A stretch of 64,000 nucleotides of DNA from Viridothelium virens (GCA_010094025.1 ML991777.1:434001-498000), one strand, 5' to 3'. Shown: positions 45,577 to 60,228, counted from the first letter of the stretch. Made by a program: numbers and translations. The notes: generated by a model from the sequence alone, not told the origin.

Positions 45577-47352
45577 ATGAATGCAGACGATATAGCAAGG
45601 GACGCCCACAACGCAGAGGCTTCAAGGCTGTCCCGCGACAACGAAAAGAGAACCAACTATCAAGAGCTTGAGATGGGGCCCGAAGACGTACCCAGTGCGA
45701 GAATTGATAAAGTCTATAGGTAAAGTAGATCTGTTCAGCTTGTAATCTATTTTCCTGACAGTGATTAGGAAACTCGACATGAGGATCATACCAGGCACGA
45801 TCTCTCTTCATCCCACGAACCCATTGGCCGTTTACTGACCCTGACCCAGCATTCTGGACATTGTACTTCCTCTGCTCCGCCATTCGCTCTAATGTCGGTC
45901 TCGCCCAAACCATGAATGAAGATTCTGGCCACGATCTCGCGTCGGTGCTGCATCTCTCTCCTAAGCAGGTCTCCACTGGTCTCGCTTTGTTCTACGTCTG
46001 TTATGTCATCTTTGACTTTCCCTCCAACCTCATCATGTCCAAGCTCAGTCCCCATGTCTGGATGAGTAGGATCGTCATTGGCGTGGGTATCATTGGATCC
46101 TGTATGGCTGCCATGAAAGCTGCTTGGAGCTTGTATCTTCTTCGATTGCTTCTTGGTATTGTCATTGCCGGTATGTGGCCGGGAATGTCGTACTATCTCA
46201 CGCTCTTCTATCCTCCTTCACGTACTGGAAAGCGCATTGGATATTACTTCACTGCAGCACAACTTTCAGCTTCTGTGGTTGGTCTCGTCTCCGCTGGGTT
46301 TCAAGAAATGGACGGCTTGGAAGGGTTGGTTGGCTTTCAATGGATGTTTTTGATTTATGGAATCGTAGGCATCAGCGTTGGAATCGCGCTTCTGTGGTGG
46401 CTACCAGACAGACCATTGAAGCCTGGCGAGACGCGAAATCGAGAGGGGTGGCGCAGATTCATCCCACAATCCCGGCCTGCATTGACAGGCGAGGACGCAA
46501 GACTGCATTACGAGGACTTGACAAGAGTGTACAAGAGAAAGGCATGGGGATGGAAGGATCTCCTGAGAGTTATGATGGACTGGCGACTCTGGCCCCTTGT
46601 TGTCATGTATTTTGGCGTCGTGGGCGTTGGTATCGGCGTACAAAACTATGGCACCGTCATCATCCAAGCTATTAACCCGAGCCTGAGCGGCATCGACCTC
46701 AGTCTTCTATTTGCTCCAATTTGGATTGTAAGCCCCCCTTTCCCTTCCTACACTCCTACTCCTCCACCAAAACACTAACATATCTCCTCTCCAGTGCGAC
46801 CTCATAGCTATCCTGATCTCCATGCCCCTCTCCGACCGCTACCATCACCACCGCCCGATTATCTTCTCCGTCGCCGCCCTCGTTCAGATCGCCGGCCTCC
46901 TCATCACTACCTTCGCAGGCCCCACCGGCTCTTGGGCCCGCTATGTCGGTCTCCTCATCATTGGCTTCGGCCTCGGACCCACTGTCCCCAACGTAATGGC
47001 CTGGTCCAACGAAATCTTCCAGCCCCGCCACGGTGAGGTCGGCGTCGCGGCCGCCAGCGCACTCGTCAGTGGGCTGGGAAATCTCGGGAGTATCTTGACC
47101 ACGTATGCGTTGTATACGGGTTGGCCGGAGGACGAGAACAGTAGCCATCCGTTTCGGAAGAGCAATTTGGTGATGATCGGGATTCTGTGTGCGAGTATTG
47201 CGGCGGCAGCGTTGATGTTGGTGTTGTTGAGGGCATTTGGGGTGGAGAGGAACCTAGTGGAGGAGAGCGGCGACGACGACGCACTGCCGGATGGGGCAGC
47301 GAGAAGAGAGCAACAGGAAAGGGGTCTAGGGAGGCTGCGTTTGAGAGGGTAG
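45577..47352 (+). CDS. MFS transporter, Dal5/vitamin-permease-like, with a GC-AG intron
   Basis: Model: exons 45577-45719, 45769-45794, 45850-46727, 46795-47352, 534 aa. A hydrophilic N-terminus is followed by RKLDMRIIPAFWTLYFLCSA, which is continuous only if the 55-nt intron 45795-45849 is removed. That intron begins GCACGA and ends CCCAG after a TACTGAC branch site, and no GT donor fits the frame. Family marks: LSPKQVSTGLALFYVCYVIF, IAGMWPGMSYYLTLFYPP, GFQWMFLIYG, WWLPDRPLKPGE, and GPTVPNVMAWSNEIFQPRHG late in the chain. Twelve membrane segments. Likely plasma-membrane uptake of an organic anion; substrate unknown. The second exon is only 26 nt. Confidence 0.88.
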
Positions 47353-47917
47353 AGGTATATCCGAGGACTGCTTGGGGATTCGAAGCTGGCAATTGAACGC
47401 TTGGATATTATACCACTGTAGCGAGTATACAGACGTTCACGTCTTGGTCTATAATCTCTGGACAGCCAAAACATTAGTTGGCCTGTTTTTGTACGCCATT
47501 CAGACAAGCAAAATCTTCTCACTAGATTGGTTTCTAACGGGTGACGGACAAAGACAGAAGTTAAATTTTCAAAGCTATCTGCAAACATAGGGCTCTAGCC
47601 CGCATTGCCGCTAAGCGTTGTGAAAAATGCCAGGTGATTTCGATCTCAAGAAAGGCAGCCAAATATTAACAAGAAGCAGATGTCTTTCAAAAACCCACAA
47701 GAACCTCCGAAATGATTTCCCACTTAAGCGAGGAAACCTCTATGTATCCAGCAGCTGTATCCCGATGCCTCATAAATCGTAAACATCTAACATGTTTGCG
47801 TGACCCATCTCACCCCTTCAATCTTCACCTTCTCATCAATACGTGCGCTCACGCAAGCACTGTTTGTCTTCTTCGTTCCTTGTTTCATCCCGGATAGCCT
47901 TCCTTCCATCTGATCGC
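47353..47917. other. Convergent intergenic region
   Basis: 565 bp between the stop codons of the MFS gene and SNF1. Presumed 3' untranslated regions; nothing else seen. Confidence 0.5.
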
Positions 47918-50818
<2,901 letters not shown>

Positions 50819-51839
50819 TCCGGCGATGGCGAGGGTTGTGGGAGTCCTAACACAATGGATGGAAGTCTTGTACCGCTAAATCAAGTCTATCTTATTTCAA
50901 GGCCTCTATTCTTGTCGATGCCTTGGACCAGGAAGTCAGCAGAAGGTGCGCAGGATTGGGTCAGCCTCGAGCATTGAATGTCGCGGGCCGTGGCATGCGT
51001 CGTACGTGGATGCCCGTCCAGAAGGACAATCACATGAAAATGCGTAGCGAGAATGAGCGACACCCCGCGGCGAACACGCGGGTTCACCAAATCGCAACTC
51101 ACTCGACGCGAAGGTAAGACAACTTTTTCATGACACGACGCCAGAGAAGACGGCAAGAAAAGCCAGGGTGATGACAAGAAGGATGACGGAGTGTGCTAGA
51201 CTGGAGCGGTTCTAACAAGGGACGGGAGGATTGGGGCAGTTTGGTGGGCTGGTGCTGGTGGCGTCGTGTAGACTCTGTGGTTAGTTAGCGGGGTCCAAGA
51301 AGCTGCCAACCTTCTTCTGGCCAAGCTTCACACTCCGCTCAATCTTGCTCAATCTTGGTCAGTCTTCCAGGAACCACTCGCGCTATATCAATATGTCGTG
51401 CATTCAAGACGACATAGTCCATCCTCGTATTGGCCGTTCACCAGACTTTGTCAAGGGTGACACCTGGTCCTTGTGCCTTAGGTTAAACCATAACCCACAA
51501 AACTATAAACCTCACCACCTCACTCTATTCTCTATCCTCTTTGTCGGGAAGAGCCGCGATTGGCGCCATTATTCGAAAGTCACAGAAATGCTCAGTATCT
51601 CGGAATGGTATTTGAATCTCGATTCGATACCCCGTACGCGTTCCTTGGCAACTGAATCACACTATATGCTAAAATCGATGATGCCAGAGCGATGGCCACT
51701 TCCACCCAGAGGCGCGATCCTAATGCGGTATCGGCCCTCACGAAATCCACCAACCTTATGCAATATGTCCCTGCTGAGGACTCGGGTGACCAAACGCTCC
51801 TCCCAAGAAACATGAAAAAGCGAAATTCGAAAGAACAAC
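50819..51839. other. Intergenic region upstream of SNF1
   Basis: About 1 kb holding the SNF1 promoter and leader and the 3' flank of the fusion gene. Only short frames without motifs. Confidence 0.5.
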
Positions 51840-54800
51840 TCATCGCATCGCTCTCTTCGTAGCACCTCGACCCTCGACCCTTCCAAACCATGCCCACAGC
51901 CTTGGAAATTCCTTGTCAAACTCCTGCTGCCCCAGATCCGTCCGTCGACTAGTTGCCATTGCGTATCGCATTTCTCTGATCACGGGCCAGATAGCACAGT
52001 CTGCAACGGTAAAGGTAGGACCCGCGAGGAATCCGTTGCTATCCAGACTGGAATCCCGATGCTTCAGTGCGAAATACAGTGGATGAGGTGTTGCGGTTGG
52101 ATCGTGAGGCGAGAGAAACTGCACTTGGAAATGATGGAGCCAGAGAGTATAAAGGTCCATGCTCTCGTAGAGGAACGACAGACTGAAGCTGGTGTTGCCT
52201 TTCTTGTGCCTCGTCTCTTCTGCACTGTTATCTTTTCGGATCGCGTGCCCATCTTTGTCAATGGTTCTATCAAGGTAAGCCAGAATCTCGAGTGCGCCTT
52301 CAACTTCAGTGTGTTTGCTATCTATATCCCGGAAAGCAATTGTCCTTCTTCGTCGCTTACTGAAGGTGGAAAACTCGACCTCAGGAGGCGCCTCCACAGT
52401 TGCATAGGGAAGAGCTAGCTCTTCTAACCACATCTTTACCCGTAGATCTTGTACTCGGTCGGGACCGAGAAAGAGGATAGGAGTATTTTCGGGGGATTCT
52501 CGAAGGTGCAGCACGTCACTGCCATTGCCGTAAACTCTTTTCCAGTCGAACTGGTCGCTCTCGTGGTTCTCTTTGCCAAAGGCATGGACCAGCTTCTCTG
52601 ACTCAGACGGATCGTTATTGATTGGGGGTTTTGCTGTTTCCTTGCTTTTGTTCGTTGCACCTTGGCCCCAAATTCCCTGTCGACCGTCTGCTCCAGGCGA
52701 AATAAACGTTCCGATATGCCGGAACGTAAGCGAGATACGGATGCCGCCATATGCCGTTTCCGCATCGCTCCGGCTACTCGATGGACGCTTGTCCGTGTTG
52801 ATGCCGTGCAACCAACGCATATTAGTCTTTGGACCCAGGATGAAAAGAGAATTGTGTGGCATGACAGTGCGTTGCGTTTGGCGCGACCCAGCTGGATCCT
52901 GCTCGTATTTCTCAAGCTGTTCCGGTGTGAGAGCCGACTTTTTGAGACGAAGTCGCATCGTACGTTGAGCTCCAAAGCTTGCGTTTGCTATACTGGAGCC
53001 ACGCACGATATCCAAAGTCTTGTCAGAATGCTCTGAAATATAGTCCGCGCCTGAGCGATAGAGCTGGATCAAGACATGGTTTACAGGATGTTTGAGGACT
53101 TTTTGTACCCGTTCACGTATTCGCTGCGCAGCTGGCGAAAAGCGCATCGTAGGTAACGCTTGGTCCGATGGGTGCCGATATATGGGCTCGGTGCCATCTT
53201 CACCAATCTGTCCCTGTACAGCGACTAATCTGGGGACCTCTCCTTGTTGGTGGAACATTTTTTGCCATCGCACTTCGTCATAGAGCTGCTGGAAGATGTT
53301 CTCCACATCGTGATCATCAGCCGCGGATTGTGGCCCGCCTTTTGACTGAAGCAATTCCTGGATAATATATGAATCCCCCTCGCCTATCACATCGTCCGGT
53401 CCTAGATCTTGATCTGGGCTTTTGCTCCCTACCATTGCCGGAATTGAAGCTTCACGTTCCTTCTGTCGAGCCGCTGCGACGAGGCTTTTTCTGTCAGTGA
53501 GCTGCTTTGTGGTAGATTGCTACAGCTGTCCTCATACCGGGCGTTTTTGGGTGATGGCTCGTCGTCTGTGAGCGCTGCAGGCTTGCGAGCATCTTCGATT
53601 AACCTGACACCACTATTGAGGTGATCGTTCAGCTTGGCAATGGCTCCCTCGATTCTCGCGTCGACCTTTTCAAATTCATCCTTCAGCCTCTGACTTTCTC
53701 TTTTACCTCGGAATCGAGGTTGTTTGTACATCCTGTTGGGATGAGGTACACTCACTCCGGACTCTTGCTGCGTGTTCGAGACCGCTGCCTCCGCACGCTC
53801 TCGGGTACCTCCACTTCTTCGGACGATAGGCTTCTGCCTGATTCTTCTCGGTCGCGGTATTTCAGCGTCATTCGTTGCATTTGATGCTGAGGGAGTGCCT
53901 ATTGAGGTCGAATCCGGTAAGCCGTCGCTTAGCGTCATTCTCTCCAACGCACCTTCAACAATTTCACGATCCTTGGAAGAACGTACAGGATCGCTTTCGG
54001 TTGCCTTTCCTATCAGCTTACTGAGCTCTAGACTGATAGCCATGGTAGCACCCATTAGTTCTTTCATCTGTTTGACGGACTCATCGTGCAAAGGTCGATG
54101 GCGGTATCCACAACAATCTTCAAGAACATTGATGGCAAGTCCATGCCTTGCAGCATCCATGGCTGTAGCATAGATAGACATGTTTGTCAATACTCCACAA
54201 AGATAAATCTCGGTGACTAGCTTGGTCCGTAGGGTCAAGAGAAGATTGGTATTGGTGAAAGCAGAATACTTGGTCTTGATAATTTCGAGATCCCTGGTTG
54301 GGTCAATGAACGGTTTGAAGGAGTCTTCAATCTCAGCGCCCCATGTACCCGCAATGCAAAAGACTCGTAGCCTTTCGGCTTTGTCGAGGAACAATTCTTC
54401 GCTACCCTCATCTCTTTGAATTGTTGGGAGTCCTTGGAGTTCTTCGGGCGTTTCAGATTTGGCGCGGTCCTGCTTTATCGTCTCAAGCAGCGCTTTGGTG
54501 CGAGTCATCCCAGCCGGAGGATGTGTCGGAGAGACTGGTGGTGATGGATCAACGTCTGCTTCCAGCGGATCGACATCGTCGTGGTCTTCTTCGGAATCAC
54601 TGTCGACTGCAACATCATCGGACTTCTCCTCAACACGGTAAATGACCCTTTCGCCATGCTCTTCCTCCGAATCGTTGACGGTGACATCGCCAGCGTACTC
54701 AGAGCGAGCCCAAACAATTTCGCCTTTCTCCCGAAATGGGGGGATGACGGCCTTGATTCGGTCTAGAAAGCCATACGGCTGAAGCTCTTCGAGAAAGCCT

Positions 54801-54934
54801 GCTTGAGGAGCAACAAAGTCGTTTTGTAAGCCGAGGATAATAAGGGCACTACGGGTTTGGAAGTGGGGCTGGTTTTGAGCCAGCAGATCTAGAAAGGAAG
54901 CCATAGTGAACTGATCAGAGGTATTGTCAGCCAT
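51840..54934 (-). CDS. Fusion protein: isochorismatase-like hydrolase, AlkB-type dioxygenase, GST-like domain
   Basis: Model: exons 54934-53538 and 53490-51840, 1015 aa. Two long frames overlap by a few bases; a 47-nt intron (GTATGA..CTGACAG) joins them in phase and removes the stop of the first. Residues 30-270: isochorismatase-like fold with Asp39 (LGLQNDF), Lys222 (KTKYSAF) and GVLTNMSIYATAMDA, where Ser253 replaces the family's nucleophilic Cys. Residues 350-480: Arg-rich linker. Residues 560-725: AlkB 2-oxoglutarate/Fe(II) domain with His620 and Asp622 (EHSDK), His694 (RWLHG) and the RISLTFR motif at 717-723 that holds 2-oxoglutarate. Residues 800-1015: thioredoxin/GST-like part ending with FTVADCAIWPVIREM. 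The AlkB active site looks complete, so oxidative demethylation of nucleic acid or protein is likely; the hydrolase part may be non-catalytic. Start chosen at the first ATG of the frame. Confidence 0.85.
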
Positions 54935-56281
54935 GATGGCAGCGTGAGGCACTGCCGTGGAAACGTACCTTCTACCATTTACCACTTTGTTCTCAGGAGC
55001 GACATGGGCACCTAGCCGGAGATAGGAAATCAAAAGGCTGCAGCAATCCGTAAGACGACTTCGTCTCGTAAGAGGCACGGGGCCGGTACAGGCGCTGCAA
55101 TTTACATTCTGAGCGAGTGGCTACCAAGCGGACGGACAGAGGTAATCGTGCAGGCGCACGGTGACCGCAGAGTCGTCCAGGATGGCACTGCACCCCACGC
55201 CCCAACGGCTCAGTATCCGAGGACAGCAGTCACCAGCCGGAAGCCGGGTTAGCAGGCAGACGTTGGTGTTTGAGATGGCCCTGGCGGGATCGGTAGAGGG
55301 TGAAGGGTAAAGGAGCGATATGAAGGTGTAATAGACCATCCAACAGCGCGCAGGCGACGTCGTCGTCGAGGGGAGGCTGCTGGGGGGGGAAGTGCACCGT
55401 GGTCAAGGCCGTGAGACCAAAAAAGATCGTCAAGACTGGAGGACCCTGTAACTAAGGTACGCACGCTACCTCACCACCGCACAATGCCAAGGTGCGAGCT
55501 TCAGACACGGGCCGCATCTGGTCGGGCCGCGCAATTCCCGGCGTAGGGCCAATCATGGAAAAGCTCGACGGGGTATTTTCCCTTTTTGCGTGCCACGTTG
55601 CCTGCCGTACATGCATGTCTGCGTCCAGCGCGGATCATGTGCCCTGGCTCTCCTGCTCACCTGCTGCTGTGCATCGTAACGGATGCGGAGGAAGCTGAGC
55701 TCACCCTCATCCGCGCTGGTGCGAGAGTGTACAACGCACCGGCCAGGCCGGACTCGCAGGACTGGATCGAAGGTTTGGAAAACAACGGACGACTAATACA
55801 ACAAGCGCACCACCACCTCGCCTTCAGCTCATGCGCAGGCGAGCCAATCCCGACGGCGTCTGTTCTCCCGGGCGCTTATCTGCGTTCTTATGATCACGTC
55901 CCGCTTAGGTGCAGCCGGGAGCCAGGCAGTTATGGCCCTTACGCCGTGAAGCTTTGGTGGTTTGGTGCTTTCACCCTTTCACCCTTTCACCAGCCCACCG
56001 CCATGCTCTTTCGTCGCCAAAAGCGCACATCCTCACTGCTTCGAGAAATTCCTTCCGGCGCGAGTGCGCGGCTACAGTGGCCTGAGTGGCCGCGTTATTC
56101 TTTCATGCAAGCGGGCAGCAACAGGTGAACAGCTCCTCCGCATCCGACACCCCGTATAAAGGTAAGGCGCGCGCACCCAAGTACCTAAGCTTTGCGGACT
56201 AGCGCGCTTCGAGTGAGTCGACCCGAGCCCGCCAACGATCGGCAGACAGCCCCATCTCGCACTCGGTCGCTTGCTCGCGAC
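54935..56281. other. Intergenic region between fusion gene and HMCES
   Basis: 1.35 kb, fairly GC-rich; it holds the promoter of the fusion gene and the 3' flank of HMCES. A short TTTCACCC repeat lies near 55968-55992. A 180-codon plus-strand frame (55586) has no motif and is probably chance. Confidence 0.5.
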
Positions 56282-57857
56282 TCACTTGGTAAAGAAACTG
56301 GTGATCTTCTTATTTCTCTCTCCTCCTCCCTTGGCGGCACGACCCTTTGGGCTCAAATTGCTTGTCGCACTGCGCGTCTTGCGCCGCGATCGCCCCGCCG
56401 TTTGCTCCAACGAGCCTTCGCTTTGGTTCTCCTGTAACACATCCGCGTCGCCCTCCTCGATCGAGCCGTGATCATCCATTTTTTGCGATTTCATCAGGGG
56501 TTCCCCCGCCCCATCAGCGGTGTCACCATCTCGACTCCAGCTGTGCTCCCTCTTGACAGCTGATGAATGCTTCGTATCATTACTGATCGGCTTGACAGGA
56601 GCAGGTACCGGAGCGTTGGAATCACCGCCATCTTGATTGAGCGTCGCATCATCGTTCGGTTCGTGCTTAACCTGGCTTTCCTTGGATCTCACTGCGTCTG
56701 TTGCTTGACGTGTCGCCTCACTTTCCATCTCCTCGGTTTGCGCAGCTTTTTTTTGATTCCCAAAGAAGTTTGCAATATTGTTTTTATTTTCGCTGCTGTT
56801 CAGTGGAACAACGAATGATGGGGAGTTGTTCCCAACTTTATTGACATCTTTGCTCACCGGGTAACATTCCAGTTCTCCCTGGTAAGGTTTCAAGAGAGAT
56901 TGTAGTTCCTTGTTCCATTCTGCACGTCCAGGATCTAGCCAAGTTCGGACTTCGTCTGAGCCGTTGTTGAGGATGACCGGCATTCGATCGTGCAAGAACT
57001 GGAGCTGCTTATTCGCGTCCGTGGTGATGATAGAGTAGGTGTACAATTTCTCCTCGGAGTCTGTGCCACTGATGAGTATTTCCTAATTGGGCTTTGGAGG
57101 AACATGATGCTGCAGTAGATTCGCAAGGCACAGACTCCTAATGGAAGCTATCCTTGGCTGTATGTACGACTCACCTTCAAACTTGGTACAATCCCATAAT
57201 CCGGCAAAGCACATCAACTGGCCATCCTTGCGCTTGACAAAGTGTGGTAGTTTCTCCTTTCCTCCGTGTTTCTTGAGCCACTCATAGAATCCTTCGCATA
57301 TTACTATGCATCGCTTCCTATGTTTCATCGTATTCCACATGCCCTTATTTTCAATTAAGGAGTCGTCTCTGCAGTTGATGGTCTTCATCATGGATCCATA
57401 ATCAGGATTTCGCTTCGTCCAGAAGGGGACTAGGCCCCACTTCATGGCTTGCAATTTGTAATTTGTGGGATGAATATTGCTTTCGGCATCAGCGGTAACT
57501 TTATTGAGTTGCTCTTCTTCGGTCATGTTACTGTATTCGACCGCTGCTGCTGCCTTGTTCATGGCATCGTCCTCCGATTCAGTCTTGTCCTTGCCTTTCG
57601 CCTCTCCATCCCTTTCCCTCTGCCCGGCTCCATAGTCGGGTACGTCAGCTCTGTAGACAAGCCCAAAAGAGCCAGGCGCAAAATTATAGGTTTGGCGGAC
57701 TTCGTTATCGTCCGGAGCTTCCTGCGAAGGCATGCCTTCCTCTTCAAGTCGCCGTCGCACCTCTGACGGGCGCTATTCGAACTATCAGCTTCTCGATCAG
57801 AAATGGATATCAATGCATAGCTTGGCGTACCGAAAAGAAAGCATAGCGACCACACAT
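56282..57857 (-). CDS. HMCES: HMCES/SRAP-domain abasic-site shield protein
   Basis: Model: exons 57857-57831 (27 nt), 57772-57175, 57060-56282, 467 aa. The first exon gives MCGRYAFFS; Cys2 becomes the N-terminal residue that makes the thiazolidine link with abasic sites in single-stranded DNA. The SRAP domain continues with TYNFAPG, AMKWGLVPFW, NCRDDSLIENKGMW, RKRCIVICEGFYEW and FAGLWDC, and, after splicing, SEEKLYTYSIITTDAN and LHDRMPVILN (catalytic His). The second intron's acceptor is GGCACAG at 57061-57067, the only one that fits phase and family sequence. The tail is long, acidic and disordered. It contains two FF motifs of PCNA-box type: NNIANFFGN and the very C-terminal KKITSFFTK. Nuclear, replication-coupled. 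Shares a 226-bp divergent promoter with the MGR3-like gene. Confidence 0.92.
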
Positions 57858-58083
57858 ATTTGTACGGAGTACACGTAAAGTTAAGGTCTGCGGGGAGACG
57901 CGTAAATTGAATAAATCGCGTGCCACCAGCTAGCGGGTGATGTCACACAACCACCCAAGCTTCCTCAGCCCTACAAAATTTCAGACCTCAACGCCACTCT
58001 AGCCCAAGCTCCAAACAGAGTGAAATTTTTGTTCGATGCATTGAGTGTCGGCGAAATCTCCGATTACAGAGTCGATTAAGGCG
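57858..58083. promoter_or_regulatory. Compact divergent promoter, HMCES / MGR3-like gene
   Basis: 226 bp between opposite start codons. A GTACGGAGTAC near-palindrome (57863-57873) lies 6 bp upstream of the HMCES ATG. Confidence 0.5.
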
Positions 58084-59690
58084 ATGAATGCCCGGAGAGC
58101 AGCACATAGCCTTTCATTTTTGTCATTCCAAGCGTTTCCATTGGCTCCACTACGATCATATCTGTCTCAAGCACAACAGCAAAGATGCATCATTCATCGC
58201 GCCTCGAACCCCAGATCCAACCTTCGAGTCAATATCTCTAGACAAAATCAAATTCAATGTCGACACAAAAGCTTCATGCAGTCCTCCCGAGAACTTCTCC
58301 GGGAACACCCTGTCGTCTTTCCCACTGTCATGATCGGGTATGTATCTGTGTCCTCATTCGATGCTCCTGCCTCCTCAATCCTGCTAAGATGCCTCTCTTT
58401 CCTGAAGTATCTTCATTGCTATGTCCTCCTTCTTCTACACAAATTACATTTACCAAACCTACTTTCTGGGCGCCTACCACAACTACCCTGAACCTGTGGC
58501 CATTAAGCTCCGTCGCGCGATCTACTACACAAACTACTCTCTGGACGCCAAGGCTGCCCTCAAATACTACAAACAGGCTTTACAGCTAGCCGAGGAGCAT
58601 CGCATGGACCCATTCAGCGATGAGGTGCTCGGCATCAAGATCTCTGTGGCGCATCTGATGGAAAAAGTTGGGAAGCACGCGCAAGCGATTGAGATTTTGG
58701 AGGTGGTGAAACGGGATTGTTTAAAGTGGGTGGAAGAAAACGGAGAGGAGGCTCTAAGGGCGGAAGAGAAGCTCGTGGATAATGGGATGGGAGAGGAGGA
58801 AAAAGTCGAGGTGCTGAAGCAAAATGAGCTCGTGAGATTGAGCAGAGGGAAGAGGACAAGGCTCCTAAAGAAGGTAGTACAGTTTAGTGCGAAATTGGGG
58901 GAGATGTATGCAGATCCGCACGTATGGAACAGGGATGCGGCGGAGGAGAGACTGGTCTGGGCGGTAGAAGCGGGATTGAAGGAGAAGGAAAGGAGGGAAA
59001 GAGAGGGGGTGAAGGAAGGCGAGGAAAACTGGTTAAGTGACAATGAGCTTGGAGCTTCTTTGGAATGTAGGTTTGTACTGCGGGCCTGGCGAAAGCCGGG
59101 GCGTGAGGGGTTTCCATCGCTAACTTATTTTTCCCTTTCCATAGCATTAGCACATGACTTTGAAGCCAAGGATATGCATTTCCTGGCGACGCCGCTGTTC
59201 CTCCAGGCCCTCTCTCTCCAGGGCAAGACCGACTGCCACACAGTGGTACTCAGTAAGTCGGGCACTATTCTTTCATCTCCATAGCTTGTCCATTGACACT
59301 TCTAATCCAGTGAACAATATCGCAATGTCTCTTTCCCAACAAAATCCCCGCTCTAATCACTCAGGGCCGGGAGGTATCTCCCCATCCACTGGACCTCCGC
59401 CAGACCTCCGATCAGCCAAGGAAACACTCCTTTCTAATGCAATGGCTTGGGCAGACCGCGCAATATCTGTCGCAGCCAACATAACGCCTCCCGAGCGGAC
59501 CGATGAATGCGATACCGGTTGTGTTGTCGCGACTCATAATTTGGGAGAGATTCTCGAAATGAAAGGACAGCCGCAAGCAGCTAGAAGGCGATACGAAGAG
59601 GCGAAAATTTTATCGAAAGCCATAGGTTTTGACGATGGCGCGAAGCAAGCGGCCGTGGGCCTGAAAAGGTTGAAAAATGCCGGTGCTTGA
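58084..59690 (+). CDS. Mitochondrial inner-membrane TPR protein, MGR3-like
   Basis: Model: exons 58084-58337, 58408-59066, 59145-59252, 59311-59690, 466 aa; all phases close. Residues 1-60 are basic and Ser/Gln-rich, a mitochondrial presequence. Splicing creates a membrane segment, VVFPTVMIGIFIAMSSFFYT, followed by NYPEPVAIKLRRAIYY and tetratricopeptide-like helices (AALKYYKQALQLAEEHRM, QAIEILEVVKRDCLKWV, THNLGEILEMKGQPQAARRR). This order (presequence, one helix, TPRs, final repeat near the C-terminus) matches yeast MGR3, which with MGR1 binds the i-AAA protease Yme1 and delivers substrates in the intermembrane space. Charged Glu/Lys stretches in the middle are not conserved in my memory. Assignment rests on architecture and local similarity. 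Confidence 0.75.
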
Positions 59691-59798
59691 TACCCATCCG
59701 ATTTTCTGGATCAATTGATTGGCTGATGTCCCTCCTGCGCTCTTGGTGATCTTTACGACTCTCGAATGTTTTGACGCATATGAATTTTCCTCGCATAC

Positions 59799-60228
59799 TC
59801 ATAGTGGTGCTGCAGCTTCGATTGCTCCGCTAGCTTTGAACGTGGCTGGGCTCGCCACGACGACTTCCACAGGATATTTCCATTCCATAAATCTTGCCCA
59901 AGCTATGAAGATATGATTAACTCAACACGGCCTCTCTGTGACTTAAAAGTGACTGATAGATGAAGGGCTTACCCCAATACGCACACTTCCGACCAAAGTA
60001 TTTCCCGATGTAGGGTACAAGAACCATGGTCAAGAGTAATTGTAGCTGTTGCAGACTTTCTCGCCATTCTTTCTCCGCTTCAGTGTCAACATCATCGGAG
60101 TCAATATCGCTGTCAGATATCGAAGGCAAGGAGTCCAGTTCCTCATCGCGATCGTCGACATGGCTGCCAGTGGATGGTGGTGATGGATCGTGTACTATGA
60201 AAGAATGATCCGATACTGTCCCAGACAT
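59799..60228 (-). CDS. MIM2: MIM2-like mitochondrial outer-membrane protein
   Basis: Model: exons 60228-59973 and 59902-59799, 119 aa. An acidic Ser/Asp-rich N-terminus (DSLPSISDSDIDSDDVDTE) leads into EKEWRESLQQLQLLLTMVLV, then PYIGKYFGRKCAYW, a single membrane helix followed by basic residues. The second exon supplies AWARFMEWKYPVEVVVASPA and an Ala-rich end; without the 70-nt intron the protein would end in an unrelated tail. In yeast the MIM complex inserts helical proteins into the outer membrane. The assignment to MIM2 rests on the short size, the acidic N-terminus and the position of the single helix, and is an inference. Convergent with the MGR3-like gene, only 108 bp apart. Confidence 0.65.

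Noticed and set aside
53429-53435. Two separate overlapping genes (isochorismatase and AlkB)
   Set aside because: A 47-nt intron joins them in phase, and the AlkB frame is open upstream of its supposed ATG without interruption to the acceptor.
55586-56128. 180-codon plus-strand frame
   Set aside because: GC-rich intergenic DNA; product lacks ordered segments and overlaps other frames; no splice sites or homologous motif.
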